Origin: Candidatus Dojkabacteria bacterium
GTDB taxonomy: Bacteria > Patescibacteriota > Dojkabacteria > B142 > WJKM01
DNA length: 16,261 bases
NCBI GenBank assembly: GCA_020429465.1
Contig: JAGQLH010000021.1
Coordinates: forward strand, 1-16,261
Direction of reading: 5' to 3'
A model generated the notes under the pieces. That model had not been told where the DNA came from. It saw only the letters and a list, made by a program, of their open reading frames with translations, and searched no databases. The first letter of the stretch is position 1. The number at the start of each line of letters is the position of its first letter. This document shows, in pieces, positions 1 through 7,403 of the stretch. The position numbers and the translations under genes are program-made.

Positions 1-210
1 ATTGAGCTGAGCAACTTCATACCCAACAAAAAGACTGTACCCCAGTAAAAATAAAAATACGGCCAGAATGATACCTACAACAAAGATTCTTTTGCTGTTT
101 TTAAACCATACTGAAATATTTTTACTAATTTTAGTATGCTTTTGATTTTTTTTAGTTTTGCGAGAACTTCTACGATTTCTTTTACTCAGCAGAGTCTTCA
201 ACAATTTCAT
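1..210 (-). CDS. Membrane-anchored protein of unknown function, N-terminal part (cut by window edge)
   Basis: The frame opens with ATG at 208-210 (reverse strand) inside the last codons of the rluD-type gene and stays open for 70 codons to the window edge, so the C-terminal part is missing. The visible protein begins MKLLKTLL, continues with about 30 very basic residues (many Lys, Arg, Ser, Asn), then has one hydrophobic stretch at about residues 46-64 (VVGIILAVFLFLLGYSLFVG). This is the layout of a type II single-pass protein with a short positively charged cytoplasmic tail and the bulk outside. A penicillin-binding protein, a cell-division protein or a LytR-type enzyme would all fit such an N-terminus, but nothing visible decides between them. 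The ATG overlaps the upstream gene by 29 bp, so the two are probably co-transcribed and translationally coupled. A later in-frame TTG at 199-201 is a possible alternative start. Confidence 0.6.
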   Translation of the reverse strand, partial: MKLLKTLLSKRNRRSSRKTKKNQKHTKISKNISVWFKNSKRIFVVGIILAVFLFLLGYSLFVGYEVAQLN

Positions 211-1216
211 AGTTTCTGTTAATGCCAAATTTATCTTGAATATATTCGTAAGCTACCCCTAAATTCGCCAGATATTCTTTGAATAGATCATCAGGTTCAG
301 CTTGTATGTATAGTGTCTTACCATCTGGCATAGTTAATTCTAACGAAAATGCATGCAACATCATTCGTGAAGCAGTGACTCCCCCGTATATTTTGTCACC
401 TACTATCGGAGAATGTAAATATTTACTGTGAATTCGTATCTGATGTGTCCTCCCAGTTTTTGGTTCAACAATGTAGACTATGTTCTTTCCTTTACTACTA
501 ATTTTAGAGAATTTAGTATGCGCTATCCGCACATCGGATGGTCTATCTTGTTCTGGCATATCCAAATCCCCAACTACATGCATTTTCTTACGATTTACTG
601 AATGACGAGCAACATAATTTCTTACTTCAAATTCTGACAGATGAGCAAATGAATCTGGAAGATTCCCTGATGTTATAGCTAAGTAGCGCTTTTTCACCTT
701 TCTTTCAGAAAACAATCTTGAGTAATGCCATAGACCTTTATTTGTCTTTCCCACCAATAGTAATCCAGAAGTATCTTTATCCAATCGATGGATAAGTCCC
801 GACCTAATAGTTTGACCTACATCCTCAAGCTCACTATATTTGTACATTAATCCATTCATAACAGTACCCGTCCAATTTCCAGTAGCAGGATGTACCACCA
901 TCCCAATAGGTTTATTTATTGCCAGCAAATCTTCATCTTCATATAAAATAGTAAGTGGAATATTTTCAGGAACAATTCGGTCGTCAACATCTTCTTTTTC
1001 GATTTCAAATTCGATGGAGTCATTTTTTTGAACTTTATAATTTGCTCGATATTCAACATTTCCATTTACGTATAATTCATTGGATTCAATAACGCGCTTA
1101 ATTTGACTTCTCGAGTACTCAGGGCACATAAGTGCCACAGCTATATCAAGTCGCTTCCCAGCATGCTCACTATCAACCGTACACGTTAATTTTTGATTTT
1201 TTTCTTTATGTTTCAT
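182..1216 (-). CDS. rluD: RluA/RluD-family 23S rRNA pseudouridine synthase
   Basis: This is a 344-residue pseudouridine synthase of the RluA family, which isomerises uridines in structured RNA; the RluD branch modifies helix 69 of 23S rRNA. The N-terminus (about residues 10-75) is an S4-like RNA-binding domain (GKRLDIAVA, SRSQIKRVIESNELYVNG). The catalytic domain follows, with an NKPIGMVVHP segment at 101-110 and the signature HRLDKDTSG at 143-151, in which Asp146 is the expected nucleophile. A GRTHQIRIH segment lies in the C-terminal third. Length and domain order match full RluD-type enzymes; choosing RluD rather than RluC or another member is inference, so the exact target uridines are uncertain. 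The start overlaps the end of lspA by 11 bp, giving an lgt-like/lspA/rluD run. A pairing of lspA with an RluD-type gene is common in bacteria. Confidence 0.9.
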   Translation of the reverse strand: MKHKEKNQKLTCTVDSEHAGKRLDIAVALMCPEYSRSQIKRVIESNELYVNGNVEYRANYKVQKNDSIEFEIEKEDVDDRIVPENIPLTILYEDEDLLAINKPIGMVVHPATGNWTGTVMNGLMYKYSELEDVGQTIRSGLIHRLDKDTSGLLLVGKTNKGLWHYSRLFSERKVKKRYLAITSGNLPDSFAHLSEFEVRNYVARHSVNRKKMHVVGDLDMPEQDRPSDVRIAHTKFSKISSKGKNIVYIVEPKTGRTHQIRIHSKYLHSPIVGDKIYGGVTASRMMLHAFSLELTMPDGKTLYIQAEPDDLFKEYLANLGVAYEYIQDKFGINRNYEIVEDSAE

Positions 1217-1640
1217 CTAATCTGCTCATCCAATCCTTTACTATGTAAATAATAAAAATAACCAATCCCAGATTGATAATACTATCAGCAAAATTAAAGA
1301 TGGGTAGTGAGCCTATTCGTATAAAATCAATAACACCCCCATATACTATTCTATCAATCAAATTGGATAAACCTCCCGCAAGTAATAGAAGAAATGCTAT
1401 TTTAGGCTGACTACTTTTCAATAAATAAACCATCACCATTACCCCACACGTGTGCAAAACAATAGTTAGAATTGAATGTGTATCTGCAAGGAAACTAAAT
1501 GATATACCGGTATTTACAAATACCTTTTGTGGAAAATAACTTATGAAGAGGAACTTAATAATATGATCAACAAGAATAATTCCAAATATCAGTATGCCAT
1601 ACCTTCTCTTACCTATTTCTTTTTGTTTCTTCTCCCCCAT
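1206..1640 (-). CDS. lspA: Signal peptidase II (prolipoprotein signal peptidase)
   Basis: LspA is an aspartyl protease of the inner membrane that removes the signal peptide of lipoproteins after a conserved Cys has been lipidated. The protein is 144 residues with four hydrophobic segments. The two catalytic aspartates are in place: Asp96 in SNLIDRIVYGGVIDFI and Asp119 in FNFADSIINLG. Supporting motifs are Asp25 in VDHIIKF (family D-Q-x-x-K region) and FVNTGISFSF at 41-50 (family N-x-G-x-x-F). It therefore looks active. The start overlaps the preceding membrane-protein gene by 28 bp and its end overlaps rluD by 11 bp. An AGGAA about 8 nt before the ATG is one of the few Shine-Dalgarno-like elements in this window. 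Its presence implies the cell makes lipoproteins and must have a working diacylglyceryl transferase, which the upstream neighbour probably is not. Confidence 0.95.
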   Translation of the reverse strand: MGEKKQKEIGKRRYGILIFGIILVDHIIKFLFISYFPQKVFVNTGISFSFLADTHSILTIVLHTCGVMVMVYLLKSSQPKIAFLLLLAGGLSNLIDRIVYGGVIDFIRIGSLPIFNFADSIINLGLVIFIIYIVKDWMSRLDET

Positions 1641-2536
1641 GTTCTATTTCCTAATAACCTAGATGAAAACTCATTTCGGGATAACTCTTTATAATCAATA
1701 GATTGGGAATTCTTATGAGACTTATGCTGAATATCTGGCGTCCGTGACCGTATAAACTGTTGCTCTGGCCTTCTTTGCGATACACGATTCTTTCTTCGTA
1801 TCACCTTAATAATCTGTGCCAGTATAAAAACAAAACCTACTACAACAATAGTTATACCTTCCAAGTAGTAAAAATCTACATGAAATGCATAATCTACTAA
1901 ATCACCCATTACTGCTCGCGCAACCAATTCAATACTTCCATATAAAAGTAGTATGAATGGAAACACCCTAAGAAATTTCACCTTACTTAATTTTAATGAA
2001 AGAACAGGAATGAGTACCGCGATACAGATGAGCCCAAACTCAAACAAAGAACTTTGAATACCTCCCACTACTATACTTCTTGAAACCACTTCCACTCTAA
2101 GGAGGTATTCCGCCAAAAATATAATTAAGAAAGCAAGAAAACTATATATAAAGTAATTATCCATAATTACACCAGAATTCTTAATTTTTTTACCTATAAG
2201 GATCATGGTAATAAAGCACGAAATCACAATAATAAGTGCATAGAATTCAAATGAGAAGATCCCATCCCAGAAACGGAGAAAGACCCACGGCCACCTAGAG
2301 AACAAAACAATGACTCCATTAACCTCCGTAAGCGGATTAAGTGACCAACCTACATTAAATCGATCTAGTGCAAATAAAATACCCAATGCACGTGAAATTA
2401 CAAAGGTATTAACTATAAAAGTGAATAAAAGATCGAATTTCTGAAATATAGTCGTCGTCCGTGGATATGCAATATAAATACCAAGAGCAAATAGTAAAAT
2501 GGCCAAAACAATAACTGCTATTGTTGGAACAACCAT
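1613..2536 (-). CDS. Polytopic membrane protein resembling Lgt but lacking its key residues
   Basis: This is a 307-residue protein with about seven hydrophobic segments and a basic, low-complexity C-terminal tail from about residue 245 (RRKNRVSQRRPEQQ). A hand alignment follows the layout of prolipoprotein diacylglyceryl transferase (Lgt). FDLLFTFIVNTFVISRALGI fits the early ALxG-A-R segment. A W-P-W...WDGIFSFEFYAL segment at about 82-101 fits the W-x-G-G-x-S-F-H-G-G block. IQSSLFEFGL at 160-169 fits the P-T-Q-L-Y-E block, and LLLYGSIELVARAVMGD at 196-212 fits the terminal Y-G-x-x-R-F-x-x-E-F-x-R block. In that alignment the essential HGG is replaced by Glu97 and Phe98, and the terminal Arg and Glu appear exchanged (Glu203, Arg207). 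The protein would then be a non-enzymatic paralogue or have a changed activity. Its place directly before lspA supports the family link. The alternative is an unrelated polytopic protein. Confidence 0.55.
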   Translation of the reverse strand: MVVPTIAVIVLAILLFALGIYIAYPRTTTIFQKFDLLFTFIVNTFVISRALGILFALDRFNVGWSLNPLTEVNGVIVLFSRWPWVFLRFWDGIFSFEFYALIIVISCFITMILIGKKIKNSGVIMDNYFIYSFLAFLIIFLAEYLLRVEVVSRSIVVGGIQSSLFEFGLICIAVLIPVLSLKLSKVKFLRVFPFILLLYGSIELVARAVMGDLVDYAFHVDFYYLEGITIVVVGFVFILAQIIKVIRRKNRVSQRRPEQQFIRSRTPDIQHKSHKNSQSIDYKELSRNEFSSRLLGNRTWGRRNKKK

Positions 2537-2561
2537 GACAGAATTTGTAGTTCAAAGAAAT

Positions 2562-3833
2562 TTATATATGCAATTGGTCAGCAATACCGTCAGGTAGTGA
2601 TTGATGTGGGGTCACCGATGCCAATAAAAGATTCTGTCCCGCGATAACTGTATTCATTTCTCGAACAATATCCTCTTTCGAAATTCCCATAATAATATTC
2701 TTAACATCTTCAACTGTATAGAATTTATCTGTAAGAAGCTCTTGAAGACCGTACCACATAGCATTATCGTCTGATTGCTCCATATCAGTAACCATATTTC
2801 CGAGAAGATAATTTTTTGCGCGTTCAAGCTCATCATTATCAAATTCTCCCGAGATAATTGCACGCATTTCTTTCAATACTGCTTCAACTGCTATTGCCAC
2901 CTTTGAATTTTCTACCCCCATTCCTACCTTAAAAACGCCAACATCTTCAAAGGATGTAATAGAAGAGTAAATATAATATGCAAGCCCTAATTCATCTCGA
3001 ATAACCTGAAATAATCGTGAACCAAATCCTTTACTTAAAACAGCATCAGCGAGTTCTAATACAAAACGATTTTCATAGTTACGATTATGTGCGTAACCCC
3101 CAAGTAATAAATGACTTTGTTCAATTGGTTTATAGAGATTTTTTACGGCGGGGGTACGTTCTTCCCTAGAGTATTTCTCAAATTTACTACGTTCTCCCTT
3201 CTGAACATCAGAAAAGTGCTCTTTCACAAGCCCTGTGGCATCTTGCTCAGAAACACCACCAGAGACAACCACAAGTATACTGTCTCCTACATAGTGTGTA
3301 TTTACAAAATCATGAAAATGTTCTTTATTAAAACTGGATACTGTATCGATACTTCCTGCAATATCCCTCCCCAAAGGAGAATCTCCAAAATATTCTTTAT
3401 ACCACTCAGATCCAACTTTACTCATTGGACGATCTTCATACATTCTAATTTCCTCAATTATGACTCCTCGTTCCTTATCAATCTCATTCTGCTGAAAAAT
3501 TCCATGCTTAATCATATCTGCAAGAATCTCTATTGATACAGCAAAGTTTTCTTTTGGAACTTTAATATAATATCCAGTAAAATCTTGTCCAGTAAATGCA
3601 TTTGAACTTCCCCCAATTTTTTCAATAGCCATTCCTATATCTTTACTTGTTGGGCGCTTCTCAGTACCTTTAAAAAACATATGCTCGACAAAATGAGCTA
3701 TCCCACTATGCATAGGATCCTCATATCGAGACCCAACTTTGACTAATACCATTACTGTAGCAGTCATACTATCTTGACGCTTCACAGAAAGAACCCTAAC
3801 CCCATTCTGTAATTTTGTAAGTGCTATATCCAT
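2562..3833 (-). CDS. M16-family zinc metallopeptidase (pitrilysin / processing-peptidase type)
   Basis: This 423-residue protein is a single M16 unit of two homologous halves, the size of mitochondrial-type processing peptidases and bacterial PqqL/YmxG-like enzymes. The inverted zinc motif HxxEH is intact at residues 47-51 (HFVEH), and the third zinc ligand is Glu127 in the IIEEIRMYEDRP stretch, at the usual spacing. The C-terminal half carries the family substrate-binding block (SRLFQVIRDELGLAYYIYSS). The N-terminal half shows the GGSSNAFTGQDFTGYYI segment found next to the active site. No signal peptide is visible, so the enzyme is probably cytoplasmic and degrades peptides; its substrates cannot be told from sequence. 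It lies 25 bp upstream of the Lgt-like gene and 20 bp downstream of a two-TM protein gene, inside one transcription run. No Shine-Dalgarno sequence precedes the ATG. Confidence 0.92.
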   Translation of the reverse strand: MDIALTKLQNGVRVLSVKRQDSMTATVMVLVKVGSRYEDPMHSGIAHFVEHMFFKGTEKRPTSKDIGMAIEKIGGSSNAFTGQDFTGYYIKVPKENFAVSIEILADMIKHGIFQQNEIDKERGVIIEEIRMYEDRPMSKVGSEWYKEYFGDSPLGRDIAGSIDTVSSFNKEHFHDFVNTHYVGDSILVVVSGGVSEQDATGLVKEHFSDVQKGERSKFEKYSREERTPAVKNLYKPIEQSHLLLGGYAHNRNYENRFVLELADAVLSKGFGSRLFQVIRDELGLAYYIYSSITSFEDVGVFKVGMGVENSKVAIAVEAVLKEMRAIISGEFDNDELERAKNYLLGNMVTDMEQSDDNAMWYGLQELLTDKFYTVEDVKNIIMGISKEDIVREMNTVIAGQNLLLASVTPHQSLPDGIADQLHI

Positions 3834-3853
3834 AAATAGTGTGAATATTCTAA

Positions 3854-4501
3854 TTATTTAGTTGAATTACCTTCATTTTTATCAGGAGATTTCTTTTTCA
3901 CTGTTTTCTTTGATACCTTTTTAATTGACTTAGTTCCATACAACAAACGTTGCCAACGAACTTTAATTCCTTCTAGGATATCTTGCAACGTAACCAATTC
4001 ATTAAGCCGACGTTGCACTTCTCGAGCATTTTGAAGCTCAATAACATGATCATCACTTAGTTTTTTCATATCTTCATTTTTTGAATGCCATTGAACGTCC
4101 ACCTTCATATCCCGTGATTTCTCTCGATCCACAAAATCATTATCAGGATGTATATTTAGTTCTAGTGACATCTGAATGCCATTTTCCCCAACAAAATTCA
4201 CAATCGGAACGTTAACACCTCCATCTTGGAAATCCACAATATCTAGATGATCATCATAAAATGGTCGTCTTACTGCAAGGTATAGTATTAACGCAGGAAA
4301 ACCAAGTACAAAATTAGCAAGGGCGATTGCAAATGATACTCTAATGTCTCGATATCTTTTGCGGGCATCTGTGTAAATCCATACAGAAACTGCGAACCAG
4401 AATGCAAGAATATATGCTCCAACACACAAAAGAATTGTCATAAAGTCAATCCCCTCGTTAAAATCAAGAGCATCCACAAAGAAATCGAGTAGATTATTCA
4501 T
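3854..4501 (-). CDS. Two-TM membrane protein with cytoplasmic basic tail, function unknown
   Basis: I do not recognise a named family with confidence. The 215-residue protein has two hydrophobic segments (about 21-41 and 56-77) joined by a short loop carrying WIYTDARKRYRD (41-52). The second segment ends in YLAVRRP (74-80). This W-x-Y-x-D-A-R...Y-L-x-x-R-P pattern recurs in small membrane proteins of many bacteria. A soluble part follows (about 85-190): a region rich in Asp, Val and Asn, then a probable helix (KLSDDHVIELQNAREVQRRLNELV) around residues 146-170. The last 25 residues are Lys-rich (KKVSKKTVKKK). The loop being charged and the tail basic suggests that both face the cytoplasm. It sits between efp and the M16 peptidase gene in the same orientation. 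A membrane-anchoring or nucleic-acid-contacting role would be speculation. Confidence 0.75.
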   Translation of the reverse strand: MNNLLDFFVDALDFNEGIDFMTILLCVGAYILAFWFAVSVWIYTDARKRYRDIRVSFAIALANFVLGFPALILYLAVRRPFYDDHLDIVDFQDGGVNVPIVNFVGENGIQMSLELNIHPDNDFVDREKSRDMKVDVQWHSKNEDMKKLSDDHVIELQNAREVQRRLNELVTLQDILEGIKVRWQRLLYGTKSIKKVSKKTVKKKSPDKNEGNSTK

Positions 4502-4547
4502 TACAATATATCTAAAAATAAAAAATCTTTAATCTTAGTATAGACTA

Positions 4548-5111
4548 TTATAGTCGAGATACGTAAGTCCCAGTCTCAGTATTAATTTTTAACAAATCTC
4601 CTTTTTTAATGAAAAGCGGAACCTGAATCTCTAAACCTGTCTCAAGTACAGCATTTTTCATAGCATTTCCCGAAGTATTCCCCGATACAGCATCACTTGT
4701 ATCCTGTACGAGCAACTCTACGGATTTTGGCAATTCTATTCCAACTGGATCACCGTTTAGGTACGTAGCGACAACTTTTTGACCTTCTTTCGTATAATGC
4801 AAAACATCTTCTACATCCTCTACGGGAAGAGTAAACTGTGAATAATCAGAACTATCCATAAATGTTGTAACTACTCCATCACTATATAAAAATTGTACCG
4901 ATTTTTTTTCTACATCTGCAGATTCAACTTTTTGCTCATTTGTGTATGACAAAATCGTAATCGAGCTTGTCTCTAAATTTTTCACCTTTACCTTAATAGT
5001 AGCTTGTCCTCTTCCTTTTTTAATATGAGAATATTTGAGAACAATGTAGGTACTTCCACTATCCTTAAATACCACTCCCTCTTTAAGCTCATTTGAATTA
5101 ATCGTTGCCAT
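4548..5111 (-). CDS. efp: Translation elongation factor P with arginine at the loop tip
   Basis: EF-P enters the ribosomal E site and relieves stalling at proline runs. The 187-residue length and the three beta-barrel domains match the family: a KOW-like N-domain (MATINSNELKEGVVFKDSG), a middle OB domain (FMDSSDYSQFTLPVEDVED) and the C-terminal OB domain ending in GDLLKINTETGTYVSRL. The loop that reaches the peptidyl-transferase centre reads KKGRGQA at 31-37, so residue 34 is Arg instead of the commoner Lys. In families with Lys34 that residue is beta-lysylated or otherwise modified; Arg at this site is rhamnosylated in Pseudomonas-type EF-P. No modifying enzyme gene is in this window, so the modification state is open. 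The gene lies just downstream of tRNA-Leu on the same strand with only 31 bp between, suggesting co-transcription. No Shine-Dalgarno is visible. Confidence 0.95.
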   Translation of the reverse strand: MATINSNELKEGVVFKDSGSTYIVLKYSHIKKGRGQATIKVKVKNLETSSITILSYTNEQKVESADVEKKSVQFLYSDGVVTTFMDSSDYSQFTLPVEDVEDVLHYTKEGQKVVATYLNGDPVGIELPKSVELLVQDTSDAVSGNTSGNAMKNAVLETGLEIQVPLFIKKGDLLKINTETGTYVSRL

Positions 5112-5142
5112 AATAATATCAACACAAATATAAATAAAAGAA

Positions 5143-5228
5143 TGCCGTCGGAGGGAATCGAACCCTCACGCGGTTTAACCCGCACTGGATTTTGAGTCCA
5201 GCGTGTCTACCAATTCCACCACAACGGC
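5143..5228 (-). tRNA. tRNA-Leu (anticodon CAA)
   Basis: On the reverse strand the gene starts GCCGTTG at 5228 and closes with CGACGGC plus discriminator A at 5143, giving a 7-bp acceptor stem with one G-U pair. The anticodon arm is TGGACT-CAAAA-TCCA with anticodon CAA. A long variable arm follows, as expected for leucine (class II) tRNAs, then a T arm with GGTTCGATTCC. The base after the discriminator is T, so CCA is not encoded and must be added after transcription, unlike the four other tRNAs of this window. It is placed between two protein genes of the same orientation and is probably cut out of the operon transcript. Confidence 0.95.
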
Positions 5229-5246
5229 TTTTACGCTAAAGTCACA

Positions 5247-5633
5247 CTAGGCCTTACCTACTTTTCCTCCTTCAGTCATCATCATCCTACGTTCCCTATT
5301 CCCCGTCAATCTTCCTCCTTGTTGAGAACCTCCAAATGAATCACTAAATGAACCCGCTGCATTAGCCATAGCTTGAGCTTTTTGTTTGCGCTTCATTCTT
5401 TCTACCTCTAACCTCTGTTTCGCAGCCTCTCGTTCAGCTTTACGCTTTTGAAACGATTGTTGTTCCTCTGATAACTCTGTCTGTCGAGCCTGAGCTGCAT
5501 TTTTCTTCTTTTCCAGATCAGCCATACCATCAGCACCACCTTCAGAAGGTTCTGCCATTTCGCCTCGTTCCCAAGCTCTTAGCCGATCCATCTCCTCCTT
5601 CTTTAATTTAAAAGAGCTAAGAAGATTATTCAT
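5247..5633 (-). CDS. Small charged coiled-coil protein, function unknown
   Basis: This gene is not recognised. The 128-residue product is made almost wholly of charged and small residues. A short helix (KLKKEEMDRLRAWERGEMAE, residues 9-28) is followed by a Gly-rich hinge (EGGADGM). A long predicted coiled coil comes next, at about residues 38-92, dominated by Lys, Glu, Gln, Arg and Ala, and then a flexible Gly/Ser/Arg tail (FGGSQQGGRLTGNRERR). There is no signal peptide or membrane segment, so it is probably cytoplasmic. It lies 51 bp downstream of the other small unknown gene and 19 bp upstream of tRNA-Leu. Conserved placement between dnaB and efp would argue for a real, lineage-specific gene; low complexity makes homology searches unreliable. 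The ATG at 5631-5633 has no Shine-Dalgarno. Spurious coding is possible but the intact frame within the operon argues against it. Confidence 0.65.
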   Translation of the reverse strand: MNNLLSSFKLKKEEMDRLRAWERGEMAEPSEGGADGMADLEKKKNAAQARQTELSEEQQSFQKRKAEREAAKQRLEVERMKRKQKAQAMANAAGSFSDSFGGSQQGGRLTGNRERRMMMTEGGKVGKA

Positions 5634-5684
5634 AAGAGATTATTTGGTAATAACAGACAATTTGTTATCCGAATGGAAATTATA

Positions 5685-6005
5685 CTACGAATCTGAAGAT
5701 AAATAAGAATCTCTGAAATTTATTAAAACTTGTTGAATTTTTACATCTAACTCAGGTATCGCAGACATTAGAAACTCAAGGATACTATCTTGTTGTGCAT
5801 TACTATCTATCATAGAATCAAATTGTTTTTTTTGCTCCTCAGTCAACATCGGTTCAAAGTAGTCTACGAGATTATCCCCAAATGTATCATAGAGTTTGTT
5901 AGCTTCTGTTTGTAAAAAATCGTATTCAACCTCATCACCATGTTTTTGCTGAACTAACTGCATCATAAAGCTGAGTACATTTTGGTCTTTTTCGTTAGGA
6001 TTCAT
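5685..6005 (-). CDS. Small acidic helical protein, function unknown
   Basis: The product has 106 residues, is acidic and looks entirely helical. Its visible pattern is a first amphipathic region (NVLSFMMQLVQQKHGD), a middle region with the hydrophobic repeat LYDTFGDNLVDYFEPMLTEE, and a last helix ending in IPELDVKIQQVLINFRDSYL. The final block (P-E-L-x-x-x-I-x-x-x-L-x-x-F) recalls short proteins of unknown function that are common in CPR genomes (of the DUF5663 kind), but this is from memory and was not tested. No Cys, no signal peptide and no membrane segment are seen. It lies 41 bp after dnaB and 51 bp before the coiled-coil gene, in the same orientation, so all are probably one transcript. 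An adaptor or chaperone-like role is conceivable; nothing visible supports a specific one. Confidence 0.7.
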   Translation of the reverse strand: MNPNEKDQNVLSFMMQLVQQKHGDEVEYDFLQTEANKLYDTFGDNLVDYFEPMLTEEQKKQFDSMIDSNAQQDSILEFLMSAIPELDVKIQQVLINFRDSYLSSDS

Positions 6006-6046
6006 TATTATTACAACTGAGTTAAATAATCGAATAAATTATACAC

Positions 6047-7375
6047 TTAGTCAAAGTTTTTTTCTAATTGTCTATATCGTGCTTGTTCACGCTCAAAGAA
6101 AAGCTCAACATTTCCAGTAGGGCCATTTCTATGTTTTGCGACCAACAAGTCACCAATCCCCTTTCTTTCAGTGTCCGGATTAAAAATTTCTTCTCTTTGT
6201 AAAAACATAACTATGTCTGCATCTTGCTCAATAGAACCAGATTCACGTAAATCAGAAAGTTGTGGCCTTCTATCTCCACCTCGCTGCTCAATAGCCCTAC
6301 TTAACTGGGCTGCAGCAATCACAGGAATATGTAATTCTTTAGCAATAATTTTAAGCATACGAGAAATTTCAGAAACCTCTTGCACCCTACTTTCCTTATT
6401 GCTCCCTGATATTAACTGTAAATAATCAATTACTACAAAATCAAGACCTTTCTCCATTTTCAATCTCCTACATTTTGTTCTAATTTCATGAATCGTAAGA
6501 CCAGGAGTATCATCTACATAGATATTTGACTCTGAAAGAATTCCCATGGCATCACCCAACCGCACTAGATTATCTTCGCTTAATTTCCCCATTCTTAGAT
6601 CCCATAAACCAACACCTACCTGCATTGCCAATATACGATCCATAACCTGCAGATTAGACATTTCAAGCGAGAAAATACCAACACTCTTTTTTTCAGCAAC
6701 TGCGGCATGCCTAGCAAAATCCATACATACTGCACTTTTTCCTACAGATGGACGAGCAGCAAGAATGACTAAATCTGAATCTTGGAAACCTCCGAGTATA
6801 TTATCCAATCCGCTAAAACCAGTCTTAATACCTCGCATAATATCCTGATTAGCTGACAGTTCAGCGGCTTTTTCATATGCTTCTTCCAACAAATCGGATA
6901 CGTGTACAAAATCTTGCTTTACACTTCCTTCCGATATATGAAAAATACCTTTTTCCGCTTCATTTAAAACATCACTTACCGGTTTATCTTCTTCATATGC
7001 TAGTTTTTGAATCTCACCAGCAAAATGAATAAGATTCCTTCTCACACTTGCTTTCTTTACCAATTCCGCATACTGCTCAGCATGAGCAGCCGTTGGTACC
7101 GATTCCACCAACTCCGTAATATATGTTGCCCCACCTACGGTCTTCAACTTTTTCGACTTAGTCAACTTACTCGTTAATGTCAAAACATCTATCGCTTCTT
7201 GGCTGTGAAAAAGTTTCAACATCGCATCGTAAATAATCCGATGCTTTGGTTGATAAAAATCAACAGCAACAAGTTTGTCATATATTTTTAAAATTGCATC
7301 CTCATCAATTAAAATTGAACCGAGAACACCTCGTTCCGCATCGAGATTCTGTGGGGATATGAGCTTTGTAGACAC
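6047..7375 (-). CDS. dnaB: Replicative DNA helicase DnaB
   Basis: DnaB is the hexameric 5'-3' helicase that unwinds DNA at the replication fork. The 442-residue protein begins at a GTG (7373-7375). It has the N-terminal helical domain (PQNLDAERGVLGSILID, residues 8-24, through about 110), a linker helix, and the RecA-like motor domain from about 180. Walker A reads ARPSVGKSA at about 207-215, with Lys213. The catalytic Glu is in FSLEMS (Glu238). Walker B lies in FVVIDYLQLISG (Asp317 region), and the Gln and Arg-finger blocks are AAAQLSRAIEQR (354-365) and SDLRESGSIEQDADIV (374-389). All catalytic elements are present and there is no intein, a frequent invader of DnaB. It follows the degenerate MBL-fold gene by 28 bp. 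Confidence 0.97.
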   Translation of the reverse strand: MSTKLISPQNLDAERGVLGSILIDEDAILKIYDKLVAVDFYQPKHRIIYDAMLKLFHSQEAIDVLTLTSKLTKSKKLKTVGGATYITELVESVPTAAHAEQYAELVKKASVRRNLIHFAGEIQKLAYEEDKPVSDVLNEAEKGIFHISEGSVKQDFVHVSDLLEEAYEKAAELSANQDIMRGIKTGFSGLDNILGGFQDSDLVILAARPSVGKSAVCMDFARHAAVAEKKSVGIFSLEMSNLQVMDRILAMQVGVGLWDLRMGKLSEDNLVRLGDAMGILSESNIYVDDTPGLTIHEIRTKCRRLKMEKGLDFVVIDYLQLISGSNKESRVQEVSEISRMLKIIAKELHIPVIAAAQLSRAIEQRGGDRRPQLSDLRESGSIEQDADIVMFLQREEIFNPDTERKGIGDLLVAKHRNGPTGNVELFFEREQARYRQLEKNFD

Positions 7376-7403
7376 AAATTAAATGATTAAATATAAAACA
7401 TAC

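Noticed and set aside
3111..3536. Long open frame antisense to the M16 peptidase gene
   Set aside because: It lies wholly inside a gene with clear family motifs, and its composition (Phe, Ile, Cys-rich) is that of a shadow frame.
6047..7375. Intein or insertion in dnaB
   Set aside because: The protein is 442 residues with continuous helicase motifs and normal spacing.
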